Shown: positions 6,426 through 13,163, counted from the stretch's first letter. The stretch is DNA of 15,110 nucleotides from XYD12-FULL-36-8 sp041739035 (GCA_041739035.1 JBGSOQ010000078.1:1-15110); one strand, 5' to 3'. Numbers and translations are program-made. Notes: generated by a model from the sequence alone, not told the origin.

Positions 6426-6794
6426 TTATAAAACTTCGGGAGCCAATGATACTATTTTCATAAACTGCTTATCTCTTAGCTCTCTAGCAACAGGTCCAAA
6501 AATTCTTGTGCCTTTTGGCTCGTTTTGCGGATTCAACAATACCGCAGCGTTCTCATCAAAACGAATATAAGAGCCGTCTTTCCTTCTAACTTCCTTTTTT
6601 GTTCGCACAATAACTGCGCGGGATACTTCACCTTTTTTTACGGTACCATTTGGTATTGCTGTCTTAACCGAAACAACAATAAGGTCGCCAACGCTAGCAT
6701 ATTGTCTTCCACTGCCGCCAAGTACTCTAATACAGCGCACTTTTTTAGCGCCTGAGTTATCCGCAACTACTAAATTGGTTTCTTCTTGAATCAT
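6426..6794 (-). CDS. rplN: Ribosomal protein L14
   Basis: L14 lies on the interface side of the 50S subunit, contacting 16S rRNA in bridge B5 and the site where the silencing factor RsfS docks. The 122-residue product has exactly the usual length. Conserved blocks are MIQEETNLVVADNSGAKKV (1-19), VGDLIVVSVKTAIPNG (36-51), GEVSRAVIVRTKKEVRRKDG (55-74), IRFDENAAVLLN (77-88) and GTRIFGPVARELRDK (95-109). The ATG at 6794 is preceded by GAGG at 6803-6800 with a 5-base spacer. It stands 24 bases after rpsQ, the classic S10/spc operon junction, with no sign of a terminator or promoter at the junction. Confidence 0.98.
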   Translation of the reverse strand: MIQEETNLVVADNSGAKKVRCIRVLGGSGRQYASVGDLIVVSVKTAIPNGTVKKGEVSRAVIVRTKKEVRRKDGSYIRFDENAAVLLNPQNEPKGTRIFGPVARELRDKQFMKIVSLAPEVL

Positions 6795-6818
6795 AATTTC
6801 CTCGGCAAATCGGGTTTA

Positions 6819-7076
6819 CTACTTAGCTTTTTCTACCACTTCAACTAATCGCCATCTTTTAAGCTTACTTAATGGACGTGTCTCCATAATCTTCACTCTA
6901 TCACCAATTCCGCATTCCTTTTTTTCATCATGGGCTAACAGTTTTGTGGTTTTCTTAAAATATTTTTTATAAATAGGATGTTGAATTTTTCTTTCAATAG
7001 CAACGGTTATTGTTTTTTCCATTTTGTTGCTTACAACAATACCAACTCTAGTTTTTCTAAAAGCCCTCTGTTCCAT
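6819..7076 (-). CDS. rpsQ: Ribosomal protein S17
   Basis: S17 is a primary 16S rRNA-binding protein with an OB fold, needed early in 30S assembly. The 85-residue product is of normal length. It shows RKTRVGIVVSNKMEKTITVA (7-26), HPIYKKYFKKTTK (33-45), and the family signature GDRVKIMETRPLSKLKRWRL (58-77). The ATG at 7076 is only two bases after the rpmC stop (TAA TT ATG). An AAGGAAGGAG run lies 13 bases upstream within rpmC, so translation is likely coupled to rpmC. The stop is TAG. Confidence 0.97.
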   Translation of the reverse strand: MEQRAFRKTRVGIVVSNKMEKTITVAIERKIQHPIYKKYFKKTTKLLAHDEKKECGIGDRVKIMETRPLSKLKRWRLVEVVEKAK

Positions 7077-7078
7077 AA

Positions 7079-7315
7079 TTAAGATTTAACTCCTTCCTTA
7101 GATCTGTTGGCTAAGGGTTTTTTTTCAGCAATTGATCTTTCATTTAGAACAGTAAGCATTTTTGCGATATCCTTTTTTAAAACCTTTAATTTTGAAGTAT
7201 TTGAAAGCTGTTTCAACTGATGAGCAAACTTCAAATCGGTTAAATTCTTTTTTTCTTCTTCAATCTGTTTAATTAATTCTGGAGTTTTAATCTCTCTTAT
7301 ATCTTGAATTTTCAT
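7079..7315 (-). CDS. rpmC: Ribosomal protein L29
   Basis: L29 is a small helical protein at the nascent-chain tunnel exit, next to L23 and near the trigger-factor and SRP docking site. The product is 78 residues, longer than the common 62-70, with the excess in a basic C-terminal tail (EKKPLANRSKEGVKS). The core has MKIQDIREIKTPELIKQIEE at the N-terminus and KFAHQLKQLSNTSKL (29-43), the usual L29 signature region. The ATG at 7315 has AAGG just upstream with a 5-base spacer. It follows rplP by 14 bases and its own stop is 2 bases from the rpsQ start. Confidence 0.95.
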   Translation of the reverse strand: MKIQDIREIKTPELIKQIEEEKKNLTDLKFAHQLKQLSNTSKLKVLKKDIAKMLTVLNERSIAEKKPLANRSKEGVKS

Positions 7316-7329
7316 TTTAACCTTAAATC

Positions 7330-7746
7330 TTATTCATAATCGGGACGAGCAACTATTTTAGTTTTAATTGGGAGTTTATAACCACAAACCTGTAAAGCAT
7401 CACTCGCAATTTCTCTTGAAACACCGCCAACCTCAAACAAAATTCTTCCAGGTTTAATTACTGCTACCCAAAATTCAGGAGCGCCTTTACCTTTACCCAT
7501 TCTAGTTTCCAGCGGCTTTTTCGATACAGGTTTATCGGGAAATATTCTAATCCAGACTTTTCCATCTCTTTTCATTTTTCTTGAAAGGGCTACTCTGCAT
7601 GCCTCTATTTGCCTGCTGGTAATCCAATGCGGTTCCAACGCTTTCAAACCAAAATCACCAAAAGAAATTGCGCTTCCTCGGTATGCTTTACCAGCCATTC
7701 TTCCGCGCTGTGATTTTCTAAACTTTACTCTTTTAGGCATTAACAT
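7330..7746 (-). CDS. rplP: Ribosomal protein L16
   Basis: L16 is a 50S protein near the A-site tRNA and peptidyl transferase centre. The 138-residue product has the usual length. The N-terminus MLMPKRVKFRKSQRGRM is a common L16 start, so the first Met (7746) is preferred over the internal one at codon 3. The key block TRMGKGKGAPEFWVAVIKPG (81-100) is intact, followed by RILFEVGGVS. R82 corresponds to the arginine near position 81 that is hydroxylated in E. coli. GGAG lies 10 bases before the ATG, a rather long spacer. rpsC ends 20 bases upstream. Confidence 0.97.
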   Translation of the reverse strand: MLMPKRVKFRKSQRGRMAGKAYRGSAISFGDFGLKALEPHWITSRQIEACRVALSRKMKRDGKVWIRIFPDKPVSKKPLETRMGKGKGAPEFWVAVIKPGRILFEVGGVSREIASDALQVCGYKLPIKTKIVARPDYE

Positions 7747-7766
7747 TGTAAGTGATCTCCAAAAAA

Positions 7767-8408
7767 TTAATCTGTAACTCTTTTACCTAATATCTCACCC
7801 CGGCAAATCCAAACTTTTATACCGAGCGAGCCATAAATAGTCTCTGCTCTTCCAGCCGCATAATCAATATCTGCTCTAAGAGTATGCAGGGGAATTCTTC
7901 CATCTTTATATTGCTCAGTTCTAGCCATTTCAGCACCGCCTAATCTACCAGCACATTTTACTCTTATGCCTTCAGCTCCCATTCGCATTGCGGCAGTTAT
8001 TGCCATCTTCATTGCTCTTCTAAAGGAAACTCTTCCTTCAAGTTGATTGGCAATATTCTCTGCAACCAAATATGCATCAAGCTCAGGTCTTTTAATTTCC
8101 GAAATTTGAACTTTAACGTCTTTATCTGTTACTTGTTTAAGCTCTTGTTCAAGCTGGGTAATTTCTTTTCCACTTTTACCTATTACAACTCCCGGCCTTG
8201 AGGTATGAATTGTAATAATTATATTCTTTGAAGTTCTATCAATAACTATTCTAGATATTCCGGCTTTCTTTAAACGATTCCTAACATATTCTCTTAATTT
8301 TTCATCTTCCTTCAGCTTGAGTGCATATGATTTATTCTCATACCAATTAGAGTCCCAACCTCTAATAACTCCGACCCTCAAACCAACAGGATTAGTCTTT
8401 TGTCCCAA
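7767..8408 (-). CDS. rpsC: Ribosomal protein S3 (UUG start)
   Basis: S3 lies in the 30S head at the mRNA entry channel and contributes to helicase activity. The open frame extends back to 8444, but the family N-terminus is M-GQKTNPxGLR, which here begins at the TTG at 8408-8406. An AGGAGG SD at 8418-8413 precedes that TTG with a short 4-base spacer, 13 bases after the rplV stop. This gives 213 residues, normal for the family, and removes a 12-residue prefix that lies inside rplV. Domains: N-terminal GQKTNPVGLRVGVIRGWDSN (2-21), KH RNA-binding domain with GVVIGKSGKEI (73-83), and the C-terminal S3 domain with GRLGGAEMARTEQYKDGRIP and a final GIKVWICRGEILGKR. The UUG start may restrain expression or depend on coupling to rplV. 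Confidence 0.97.
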   Translation of the reverse strand: MGQKTNPVGLRVGVIRGWDSNWYENKSYALKLKEDEKLREYVRNRLKKAGISRIVIDRTSKNIIITIHTSRPGVVIGKSGKEITQLEQELKQVTDKDVKVQISEIKRPELDAYLVAENIANQLEGRVSFRRAMKMAITAAMRMGAEGIRVKCAGRLGGAEMARTEQYKDGRIPLHTLRADIDYAAGRAETIYGSLGIKVWICRGEILGKRVTD

Positions 8409-8411
8409 AAA

Positions 8412-8418
8412 TCCTCCT
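8412..8418 (-). promoter_or_regulatory. Ribosome-binding site deciding the rpsC UUG start
   Basis: The minus strand reads AGGAGGA just after the rplV stop and immediately before the TTG that opens the conserved MGQKTNP N-terminus of S3. This perfect SD, with a rather tight spacing, is the main nucleotide evidence for the short S3 start. Confidence 0.9.
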
Positions 8419-8421
8419 AAA

Positions 8422-8766
8422 TTATTCCTTTGTAGCAACCACAATAGTTAAATGACAAGATCTCTTTTTTATTCTGTAAGCACGCCCCATTGGAGCTGGG
8501 CTAATTCTTTTAAGTGCCGGCCCTTGATTCACATAGGCTTCTTTTACAAACAAATGGGATGGCTCAACTTTAGTTGAATCATCTTTATTAATTAAATTGG
8601 AAACTGCCGAACGCAAAACTTTTTCCGCATTCTTTGACGCATGTTTTGGGTGAAAGTGCAATACGTCGATTGCCTTGTCTACCGACATTCCTCTAATTAG
8701 ATCAATAAGAAGCCGCATTTTTCGCGGCGATGACCCGATATATCTATAAACTGCTCGTGCTTCCAT
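8422..8766 (-). CDS. rplV: Ribosomal protein L22
   Basis: L22 extends a beta hairpin that lines the nascent-peptide tunnel together with L4, and its globular domain reaches the tunnel exit. The product is 114 residues (usual 110-118). Conserved features are PRKMRLLIDLIRGMSVDKAI (14-33), NAEKVLRSAVSNL (46-58), and the tunnel hairpin QGPALKRISPAPMGRAYRIK (81-100) with its RxxPxxxGRA core intact. The C-terminal strand is HLTIVVATKE. The ATG at 8766 is 27 bases after rpsS and has no SD. The stop is 13 bases before the rpsC start. Confidence 0.97.
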   Translation of the reverse strand: MEARAVYRYIGSSPRKMRLLIDLIRGMSVDKAIDVLHFHPKHASKNAEKVLRSAVSNLINKDDSTKVEPSHLFVKEAYVNQGPALKRISPAPMGRAYRIKKRSCHLTIVVATKE

Positions 8767-8793
8767 GATTTAAAATTTCTTTTAGTTCTTAAT

Positions 8794-9081
8794 TTATTTA
8801 ACCTGGCTCGTCTTTTCAGCTTTTGTTCCAGGATGTCCTCTAAATATCCGTGTAGGAGAAAATTCACCTAACTTATGGCCAACCATATTTTCTGTTATGT
8901 AAACAGGAATCATTTTATTTCCGTTGTGCACCGCTATGGTATGACCAACGAAATCCGGGATTATGGTAGACGCCCGTGACCATGTCTTAATGATTCTTTT
9001 CTGATTCGAATTATTTAGTTGCTCAATTTTTTTTAACAACTTTAATTCGATATATGGACCTTTTTTAACTGACCTTGGCAT
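8794..9081 (-). CDS. rpsS: Ribosomal protein S19
   Basis: S19 sits in the 30S head with S13 and contacts the 50S subunit. The 95-residue product is of normal length. Conserved blocks include KKGPYIELKLLKKIE (6-20), KTWSRASTIIPDFVGHTIAV (33-52), HNGNKMIPVYITENMVGHKL (53-72) and GEFSPTRIFRGHPG (73-86), followed by a basic tail. The ATG at 9081 is 8 bases after the rplB stop with only a weak GAG nearby, suggesting coupling to rplB. Confidence 0.98.
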   Translation of the reverse strand: MPRSVKKGPYIELKLLKKIEQLNNSNQKRIIKTWSRASTIIPDFVGHTIAVHNGNKMIPVYITENMVGHKLGEFSPTRIFRGHPGTKAEKTSQVK

Positions 9082-9089
9082 AGTCTACT

Positions 9090-9917
9090 CTATTTATTAC
9101 GTCTTTTAATAATGAATTTGTTAGATTCTTTTTTATTCTTTCTAGTTTTCAGCCCTTTTGCTTTCTGACCCCATGGAGAAACAGGGTGACCACCACCGGA
9201 AGTTTTTCCTTCACCACCGCCCATTGGATGGTCAACAGGATTCATCGCAACACCTCGCACATGTGGTCTAATTCCCAACCATCGTGATCTTCCAGCTTTA
9301 CCAAGACTAATATTTTCATGTTCGGAATTTCCAACCAACCCGTATGTAGCCATACATTCTAATTTTATTGAACGAACTTCACCTGAAGGCATTTTCAATT
9401 GTGCAAATTTACCTTCCTTTGCTAAAAGCTGAAGTGAAGAACCTGCGCTTCTTCCCAATTGGCCACCTTTTCCAGGCTTTAATTCCACATTGTGAACAAA
9501 GCTTCCTAATGGCATTTCTTTTAATGGTAAAGCATTACCAACAATAATTTCACTTCCGGAGCCTGCCATAATAGTTGCTCCAACCTTTAACCCTTCGGGA
9601 GCTAAAATATATCTCTTCTCTCCATCTGCATAATGGAGTAATGCAATTCTTGAGGTTCGGTTAGGATCATATTCAATAGAAAAAACTTTTGCCGGAACGC
9701 CAATTTTATCCCGTCTAAAATCTATTACCCTGTACCTTCTCTTATGTCCACCGCCACGATGACGAGATGTAACTCGTCCATGATTGTTTCTTCCACCGGA
9801 CTTTTTTATTGCAACCGTTAAAGATTTTTCCGGAGTTTCTTTTGTTATTTCCTCAAAAGAAAAATTCGATCTAAATCTTGTTCCTGGAGTAACGGGTTTA
9901 AGTTTTATTATAGCCAT
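9090..9917 (-). CDS. rplB: Ribosomal protein L2
   Basis: L2 is among the most conserved large-subunit proteins and supports subunit association and peptidyl transferase activity. The 275-residue product is full length. It has the N-terminal RNA-binding OB domain with NNHGRVTSRHRGGGHKRRYR (44-63), a central SH3-like domain with GGQLGRSAGSSLQLLAKEGK (151-170), and the C-terminal loop RGVAMNPVDHPMGGGEGKTS (221-240), with H230 equivalent to the functionally important E. coli His229. A basic tail closes the protein. The ATG at 9917 has AAGG 7 bases upstream. rplW ends 20 bases before. The stop is TAG. Confidence 0.98.
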   Translation of the reverse strand: MAIIKLKPVTPGTRFRSNFSFEEITKETPEKSLTVAIKKSGGRNNHGRVTSRHRGGGHKRRYRVIDFRRDKIGVPAKVFSIEYDPNRTSRIALLHYADGEKRYILAPEGLKVGATIMAGSGSEIIVGNALPLKEMPLGSFVHNVELKPGKGGQLGRSAGSSLQLLAKEGKFAQLKMPSGEVRSIKLECMATYGLVGNSEHENISLGKAGRSRWLGIRPHVRGVAMNPVDHPMGGGEGKTSGGGHPVSPWGQKAKGLKTRKNKKESNKFIIKRRNK

Positions 9918-9937
9918 TAAATTACCTTAACTAAATC

Positions 9938-10231
9938 CTATACCTGTTCAAATAATTCTATAGTTTCACCTTTTTTCAAAGTAACTATAGCTTTTTTATA
10001 ACTTGCAGTCCTTCCGACAAACCTTCCGCCTTTTCTAAACTGAGTTTTCATTTTTCCCGAATGGTTTATGGTTCGAACTTTTTCTACATGAACATTAAAT
10101 TTCTTTTCAATTGCTTTAGCGATTTCAATTTTATTGCTCTGAGTATTTACAAGAAAACCGTACTTGCCTTGATCAGCAGTAATATTTGTCATTTTCTCAG
10201 TAATTAAAGGTTTAATTAAAATTTCTTTCAT
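9938..10231 (-). CDS. rplW: Ribosomal protein L23
   Basis: L23 lies at the tunnel exit and is the main docking site for trigger factor and a contact for SRP. From the ATG at 10231 the product has 97 residues, normal for the family (MKEILIKPLITEKMTNI at the start, then YGFLVNTQSNKIEIAKAIEK in 24-43, FNVHVEKVRTIN, and KKAIVTLKKGETIELFEQV at the end). The open frame runs back nine codons to a TTG inside rplD, but that prefix is not family-like and the ATG sits just one base after the rplD stop (TGA A ATG), a tight coupling arrangement. No strong SD is present. Confidence 0.97.
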   Translation of the reverse strand: MKEILIKPLITEKMTNITADQGKYGFLVNTQSNKIEIAKAIEKKFNVHVEKVRTINHSGKMKTQFRKGGRFVGRTASYKKAIVTLKKGETIELFEQV

Positions 10232-10232
10232 T

Positions 10233-10877
10233 TCAGCTAACCGCTTCTTTAGTTCCAAAAGATTTATTTATCAATTCAACTCCGCCTTGCTGAACGAGAA
10301 GAATCTGATTGTTTACTATATCATAGGTGGACGCTTTGTCTGCTTCTAAAATTTTTACTTTCGGAATATTTCTTCCAGATTTATACACCGTCGATAAATT
10401 ACCATTGGTCAAGATAAGTGTTTTCTTACCCGTAATTTTAAGGCTGCTAAGAATTTTGGTGAATTCTTTAGTCTTAGGTGAATCGAGATTAAAATCCTCT
10501 ACTACCATAAGTTGATTAGCTTTTAACTTCTGACTTAAAGCAGATTTCCTTGCCAATTTAACAACCTTTTTGGGTAGATCTTGTCTATAATCTCTCGGCC
10601 TCGGTCCAAAAATGGTACCGCCGCCTACCCATAATGGTGATCGCGATGTACCGGCACGAGCGCCGCCGCCGCCTTTTTGTTTCCTCGGTTTTTTACCGCC
10701 TCCTCTTACCTCACCTCTCTCTTTTGATTTGCTTGTACCTTGCCTTTGATTGGCTAAATAGGATTTAACACTCAAATACAAAACATGATTATTTGGTTCG
10801 ATACCAAAAATATCATCACGAAGTTCACACTTTTTGCCAGATGTGCTGCCGTCTATTTTTAAAATATCTACTTGCAT
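10233..10877 (-). CDS. rplD: Ribosomal protein L4
   Basis: L4 binds 23S rRNA domain I, and its long loop reaches into the nascent-peptide tunnel opposite L22. In E. coli L4 also represses the S10 operon, but no long leader is available for that here (see the tuf-rpsJ gap). The 214-residue product is near the usual 205-215. The tunnel loop is recognisable as QRQGTSKSKERGEVRGGGKK (44-63) and SRSPLWVGGGTIFGPRPRDY (78-97). The globular domain carries LPKKVVKLARKSALS (101-115). The ATG at 10877 is 13 bases after the rplC stop with no good SD, and the TGA stop is one base from the rplW start. Confidence 0.97.
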   Translation of the reverse strand: MQVDILKIDGSTSGKKCELRDDIFGIEPNNHVLYLSVKSYLANQRQGTSKSKERGEVRGGGKKPRKQKGGGGARAGTSRSPLWVGGGTIFGPRPRDYRQDLPKKVVKLARKSALSQKLKANQLMVVEDFNLDSPKTKEFTKILSSLKITGKKTLILTNGNLSTVYKSGRNIPKVKILEADKASTYDIVNNQILLVQQGGVELINKSFGTKEAVS

Positions 10878-10890
10878 ATTATAACCAGAA

Positions 10891-11514
10891 TTATCTCTTT
10901 AACAATTCAACAATTGTATTAATTGCACCGGGAACAGCTCCACGAAGCAGAATCATGTTCTGTTCGGGAATTATTTTGTGTACTTTCAAATTACTAATGG
11001 TCACATTCTCATGCCCCATTCTTCCACCCATTTTCTGACCTTTAAAAACTCTTGATGGATATGAACTGGCTCCAATAGAACCTGGAGCCCGTAACCTATC
11101 GCTTTGACCATGAGTTGTTCCACCAACACCGCCAAATCCATGACGTCTCATTACACCCTGAAATCCCTTGCCCTTACTTCGTGATCTGACTTTTATTTTT
11201 TCGCCTTCGGTGAATATACTTACATTTATTTCATCACCAATTTTGAATTCTTGTTCTGCTGAGAATTTGAATTCCCTTAACACCTTAGACGGAGTCAATT
11301 CATTCTTTTTAAATTGACCTAGAACCGGCTTAGAAACTCTCTTTTCTTTCTTTTCACCAAAACCAAGTTGAAGAGCATGATAGCCATTTTTTTCCTTAGT
11401 TCGGATTGAAATAATTTTACAAGGGCCGGCTTTGATTACACTTACAGGGACAAGGTCTCCCTGCTCGTTGTAAACGCTTGTCATTCCTATTTTTTGGCCT
11501 AATAAACCGGACAT
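10891..11514 (-). CDS. rplC: Ribosomal protein L3
   Basis: L3 starts 50S assembly and reaches toward the peptidyl transferase centre. The product has 207 residues, normal length. It opens MSGLLGQKIGMTSVYNEQGD, and the central extension GVMRRHGFGGVGGTTHGQSD (120-139) and the following RLRAPGSIGASSYPSRVFKG (140-159) are highly conserved; the Gln in THGQS matches the residue methylated in E. coli L3. The start ATG at 11514 is 17 bases after the rpsJ stop. The nearest SD-like AAGG overlaps that stop and is about 14 bases from this ATG, but only 3-4 bases from another, out-of-frame ATG (11525), an odd arrangement discussed in the findings. No in-frame start fits better. Confidence 0.97.
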   Translation of the reverse strand: MSGLLGQKIGMTSVYNEQGDLVPVSVIKAGPCKIISIRTKEKNGYHALQLGFGEKKEKRVSKPVLGQFKKNELTPSKVLREFKFSAEQEFKIGDEINVSIFTEGEKIKVRSRSKGKGFQGVMRRHGFGGVGGTTHGQSDRLRAPGSIGASSYPSRVFKGQKMGGRMGHENVTISNLKVHKIIPEQNMILLRGAVPGAINTIVELLKR

Positions 11515-11531
11515 TTTAGCACCATTTTTCC

Positions 11532-11840
11532 TTAAAGCTTAATTTCAATATCAACACCCGCCGGAATATCCAATTTACTTAATGAATCGACGGTTTTATT
11601 ATTTGAGTTATGAATATCTATAATTCTTTTGTGCGCCCTAATTTCAAATTGTTCTCTAGACTTTTTATCAACATGCGGAGATCGTAACACAGTATAAATG
11701 GTTTTTCTAGTTGGTAATGGAATTGGACCAGACACAACCGCACCTGTACTTCTAACAGTTTTAATAATTTTTTCTGTCGATTTATCAATCAAAATATGAT
11801 CGTACGATTTTAGCTTAATCCTTATTTTCTGTCCAGGCAC
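11532..11840 (-). CDS. rpsJ: Ribosomal protein S10
   Basis: S10 is a 30S head protein that also works as NusE in transcription antitermination with NusB. The 102-residue product is of typical length. It has KIRIKLKSYDHILIDKST (5-22), GPIPLPTRKTIYTVLRSPHV (38-57) with the exposed loop that binds the ribosome, KKSREQFEIRAHKRIIDI (59-76), and the end AGVDIEIKL. It starts with GTG at 11840, supported by AAGGAG at 11853-11848 with a 7-base spacer. It is the first gene of the S10 operon. The upstream gap to tuf is only 72 bases and contains a terminator-like hairpin, so rpsJ may receive attenuated read-through from fusA-tuf or be driven by a promoter inside the 3' end of tuf. Confidence 0.98.
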   Translation of the reverse strand: MPGQKIRIKLKSYDHILIDKSTEKIIKTVRSTGAVVSGPIPLPTRKTIYTVLRSPHVDKKSREQFEIRAHKRIIDIHNSNNKTVDSLSKLDIPAGVDIEIKL

Positions 11841-11847
11841 TTAATAT

Positions 11848-11853
11848 CTCCTT
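11848..11853 (-). promoter_or_regulatory. Shine-Dalgarno of rpsJ, complementary to the terminator 3' arm
   Basis: AAGGAG lies 7 bases before the GTG start of rpsJ and decides that start. The same six bases can pair with CTCCTT of the 3' arm of the upstream hairpin (11873-11878), which leaves a 19-base loop. The pairing is possible by sequence; whether it forms is inference. Confidence 0.85.
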
Positions 11854-11861
11854 ATTAAATT

Positions 11862-11894
11862 GAAAAACAAAAAAGGAGTAGAACTCCTTTTCTG
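11862..11894 (-). terminator. Terminator-like hairpin between tuf and rpsJ
   Basis: In the minus-strand transcript the arms CAGAAAAGGAG (11894-11884) and CTCCTTTTTTG (11878-11868) pair over 11 positions with one G-U, around the loop TTCTA, and are followed by TTTTTC. The hairpin starts 18 bases after the tuf stop. The stem is A-U-rich with a four-pair GGAG/CTCC core, and a U-rich run follows, so it resembles an intrinsic terminator of moderate strength. The stem is nearly symmetric, but the U-tract is better on the minus strand. Since only 27 bases separate it from rpsJ, it would act as an attenuator if there is read-through, or as the end of a separate fusA-tuf transcript. Confidence 0.7.
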
Positions 11895-11912
11895 TTTTCT
11901 TAGCAATAATTT

Positions 11913-13118
11913 TTATTCGATAATTTTGGTAACAAAGCCAGCTCCGACTGTTCGTCCGCCCTCTCGGATAGCGAATTTCAATCCCTCTTCCATAGCAATT
12001 TCGGAAATTAGCTCAACTTTAAGAGCAACACTATCGCCAGGCATAACCATTTCAGTTCCTTCAGGCAGTGTGGCAACACCTGTCACATCCGTTGTTCTAA
12101 AATAAAACTGTGGTCTGTATCCGTTAAAGAATGGAGTGTGACGTCCACCTTCCTCTTTTGAAAGAATGTATACTTTACCTTCAAAGTTTTTATGGGGAGT
12201 TATACTGCCAGTTTTGGCAATAACCATTCCTCGTTCAATTTCATTTTTATCAACACCTCTAAGCAATATTCCAGCATTATCACCGGCCAAAGCTGAGTCC
12301 AACTCTTTCCTGAACATTTCAATCCCAGTAACAACTGTTTTCTTATGAACGCCTAGACCAATAAGCTCAACCTCTTCAGCAAGCTTCACCTGTCCTCTCT
12401 CAACTCTACCAGTTGCAACTGTACCGCGACCGGTAATTGAGAAAACGTCTTCAACTGGCATCAAGAAAGGTTTATCAGTATCACGTGCAGGAATCGGAAT
12501 ATAATTGTCAACTGCATCCATCAACTCCCATATACAAGCGTATCTTGGATCATCCGGATTAGCATTACTTGTACCAGCTTCTAGTGCTTTTAGTGCTGAT
12601 CCCCTAATAATTGGTATTTCTTTTCCTGGGAATTCATACAAAGTAAGCAAATCTCTTAATTCCTCTTCAACTAAATCAATGAGTTCGGGATCATCAACCA
12701 TATCAACTTTATTTAAGAAAACAACCATTTTAGGTACACCAACCTGACGGGCAAGAAGAATATGCTCTCTTGTTTGAGGCATAGGACCATCTGTTGCTGC
12801 CACAACTAATATTGCACCATCCATCTGCGCCGCGCCAGTGATCATGTTCTTAACATAATCTGCGTGTCCGGGACAATCAACGTGCGCATAATGTCTGTTA
12901 GCTGTTGAATACTCAACGTGAGCTGTTGCAATTGTAATACCTCTTTCTCTTTCTTCAGGGGCATTATCAATACTGTCGAATGTTCTAACTGAGGATAAGC
13001 CTTTTTTCGCAAGAGCCATGGTGATGGCAGCGGTTAATGTGGTTTTACCATGATCGACATGTCCAATGGTACCAACGTTAACGTGCGGCTTACTTCTGTC
13101 AAATTTTTCTTTTGCCAT
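11913..13118 (-). CDS. tuf: Elongation factor Tu
   Basis: EF-Tu is the GTPase that delivers aminoacyl-tRNA to the ribosomal A site. The product has 401 residues (usual 393-401) in three domains: the G domain (about 1-205), then beta-barrel domains II and III. GTPase motifs are intact: G1 GHVDHGKT (19-26), G2 RGITI (59-63), G3 DCPGH (81-85) with the catalytic histidine H85, G4 NKVD (136-139) and G5 SALK (174-177). Domain II shows GRGTVATGRVERG, and domain III ends REGGRTVGAGFVTKIIE. The ATG at 13118 has a strong SD, AAGGAG at 13130-13125 with a 6-base spacer. It follows fusA by 45 bases, the usual str-operon order. A possible second tuf copy elsewhere cannot be judged from this window. Confidence 0.99.
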   Translation of the reverse strand: MAKEKFDRSKPHVNVGTIGHVDHGKTTLTAAITMALAKKGLSSVRTFDSIDNAPEERERGITIATAHVEYSTANRHYAHVDCPGHADYVKNMITGAAQMDGAILVVAATDGPMPQTREHILLARQVGVPKMVVFLNKVDMVDDPELIDLVEEELRDLLTLYEFPGKEIPIIRGSALKALEAGTSNANPDDPRYACIWELMDAVDNYIPIPARDTDKPFLMPVEDVFSITGRGTVATGRVERGQVKLAEEVELIGLGVHKKTVVTGIEMFRKELDSALAGDNAGILLRGVDKNEIERGMVIAKTGSITPHKNFEGKVYILSKEEGGRHTPFFNGYRPQFYFRTTDVTGVATLPEGTEMVMPGDSVALKVELISEIAMEEGLKFAIREGGRTVGAGFVTKIIE

Positions 13119-13163
13119 CTAATTCTCCTTTTTTATTTTGTTTTCCTTTATGAATTCAATTAC

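Noticed and set aside
10232..10258. A TTG start giving L23 nine extra residues
   Set aside because: The prefix lies within rplD and is not family-like; the ATG one base after the rplD stop gives a normal 97-residue L23.
11860..12105. Plus-strand open frame across the tuf 3' end and the gap
   Set aside because: It lies antisense to conserved EF-Tu codons, has no plausible SD or family likeness, and fits the pattern of random antisense frames seen throughout the window (for example 392-574, 2615-2941, 14473-14820).
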